Of a stretch of DNA of 64,000 bases, positions 63,674-64,000 are shown in pieces (the first letter of the stretch is position 1; each line of letters opens with the position of its first letter). A program made the translations under genes and the position numbers. The DNA lies in the NCBI GenBank assembly GCA_902788315.1, contig CADAJS010000001.1:62001-126000 (forward strand), read 5' to 3'. A model generated the notes under the pieces. The model worked only from the letters and a program-made list of their open reading frames with translations, was not told the DNA's origin and made no database searches. Source of the stretch: an uncultured Bacteroidales bacterium (GTDB lineage: Bacteria; Bacteroidota; Bacteroidia; Bacteroidales; Bacteroidaceae).

Positions 63674-64000
63674 ATGAATAAGAAACTTTTTCTTATTTTA
63701 TCCACCCTTGTGCTTCTCCTCATGACCGTCGTCACGGCCATCATCAGCGGCAAGCGGCATAATGAGCAGCCCGCACAGGGGCCTGCCGAGGAAATCTCAA
63801 AGCCCGCAGGCCAGGGGGACCTGATAGTGCGGACAGCCGAGATCGAGGTGTATCCCGAATACCTGAGGGAGTACCTCACGTATGCCAACGAGGTGGACCG
63901 CCTGAGCGTGGAGCGTGAGCCGGGAGTCATCTGCCTGTTCCCCATGCAGAGCATCGAGGACTCCACACAGATACGTATCCTCGAAATCTATGCCTCCGAG
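63674..64000 (+). CDS. ABM (antibiotic biosynthesis monooxygenase-like) protein, partial
   Basis: The 109 residues inside the window start with a membrane-anchor or signal segment (LFLILSTLVLLLMTVVTAI), a short linker, then the start of an ABM ferredoxin-like fold (IVRTAEIEVYPEYLREYLTYAN ... PGVICLFPMQ). The gene runs off the right edge. Small ABM proteins often act as heme-degrading or quinol monooxygenases; which one is unknown. Confidence 0.75.
   Translation, partial: MNKKLFLILSTLVLLLMTVVTAIISGKRHNEQPAQGPAEEISKPAGQGDLIVRTAEIEVYPEYLREYLTYANEVDRLSVEREPGVICLFPMQSIEDSTQIRILEIYASE

Overview
The window looks like a chromosomal segment of a gut or rumen Bacteroidota, most likely a Prevotellaceae (Prevotella/Segatella type). 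Supporting signs are promoters of the TTTG / TAnnTTTG type, cell-surface leucine-rich-repeat (BspA-like) proteins with C-terminal tails like type IX secretion signals, BACON-domain lipoproteins, Bacteroidota-style holA/amn/HsdR_N neighbours, and plant-glycan hydrolases (GH78, GH43, GH95) beside a hexuronate pathway. No tRNA, rRNA, CRISPR array, integrase or transposase was found. All work was done by reading the sequence; nothing was searched against a database.

Layout. 485-3079: holA, amn and a solitary HsdR-N-like protein. 3111-5735: a GH78 rhamnosidase, convergent with dsbD (5832-7895) across a strong terminator. 8154-11036: LMW protein phosphatase, EEP-family protein, TrmH-type methyltransferase and Bcp peroxiredoxin. 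11081-11509: phased repeats and an 88-bp promoter-module array. 11530-17956: a very large PEP/pyruvate-binding protein fused to a HAD phosphatase, a lipoprotein glycosidase and an AGCS symporter. 17957-19029: a 1.07-kb repeat-filled spacer and a leader.

19030-34300 is the most unusual part: a one-strand, AT-richer run. It begins with a NusG-like (UpxY/LoaP-type) antiterminator, a sigma factor, and an anti-sigma-like protein fused to a papain-like domain and a ryanodine-receptor (RyR) domain. An M48 peptidase and zinc-ribbon proteins follow. The second half holds a HExxH protein with a TA-repeat frameshift, a CHASE2 membrane protein, a small exported protein, a secreted caspase with a beta-barrel-like tail, a BACON lipoprotein and a giant LRR protein. 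I read this as a candidate envelope-sensing proteolytic or conflict system, transcribed as one antiterminated unit; this is inference.

34366-38173 carries fragments (Spi domain, DUF3298 tail) and ordinary genes (DUF1232, WG-repeat, NUDIX). 39156-49255 holds two giant surface proteins, the second a mosaic with a 2.8-kb AT-rich interior. 49490-51638: GH43 and a toxin-antitoxin pair whose toxin carries an amber stop. 51739-56550: a leftward three-gene operon ending in GH95. 56979-62126: the glucuronate operon (MFS transporter, SDR mannonate oxidoreductase, uxuA, uxaC). 62514-64000: a DUF362 lipoprotein and a partial monooxygenase-like protein.

A theme across the window is intergenic arrays of degenerate 11-bp units (about one DNA helical turn), at several loci with unrelated sequences. 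I know of no standard feature type that covers them.
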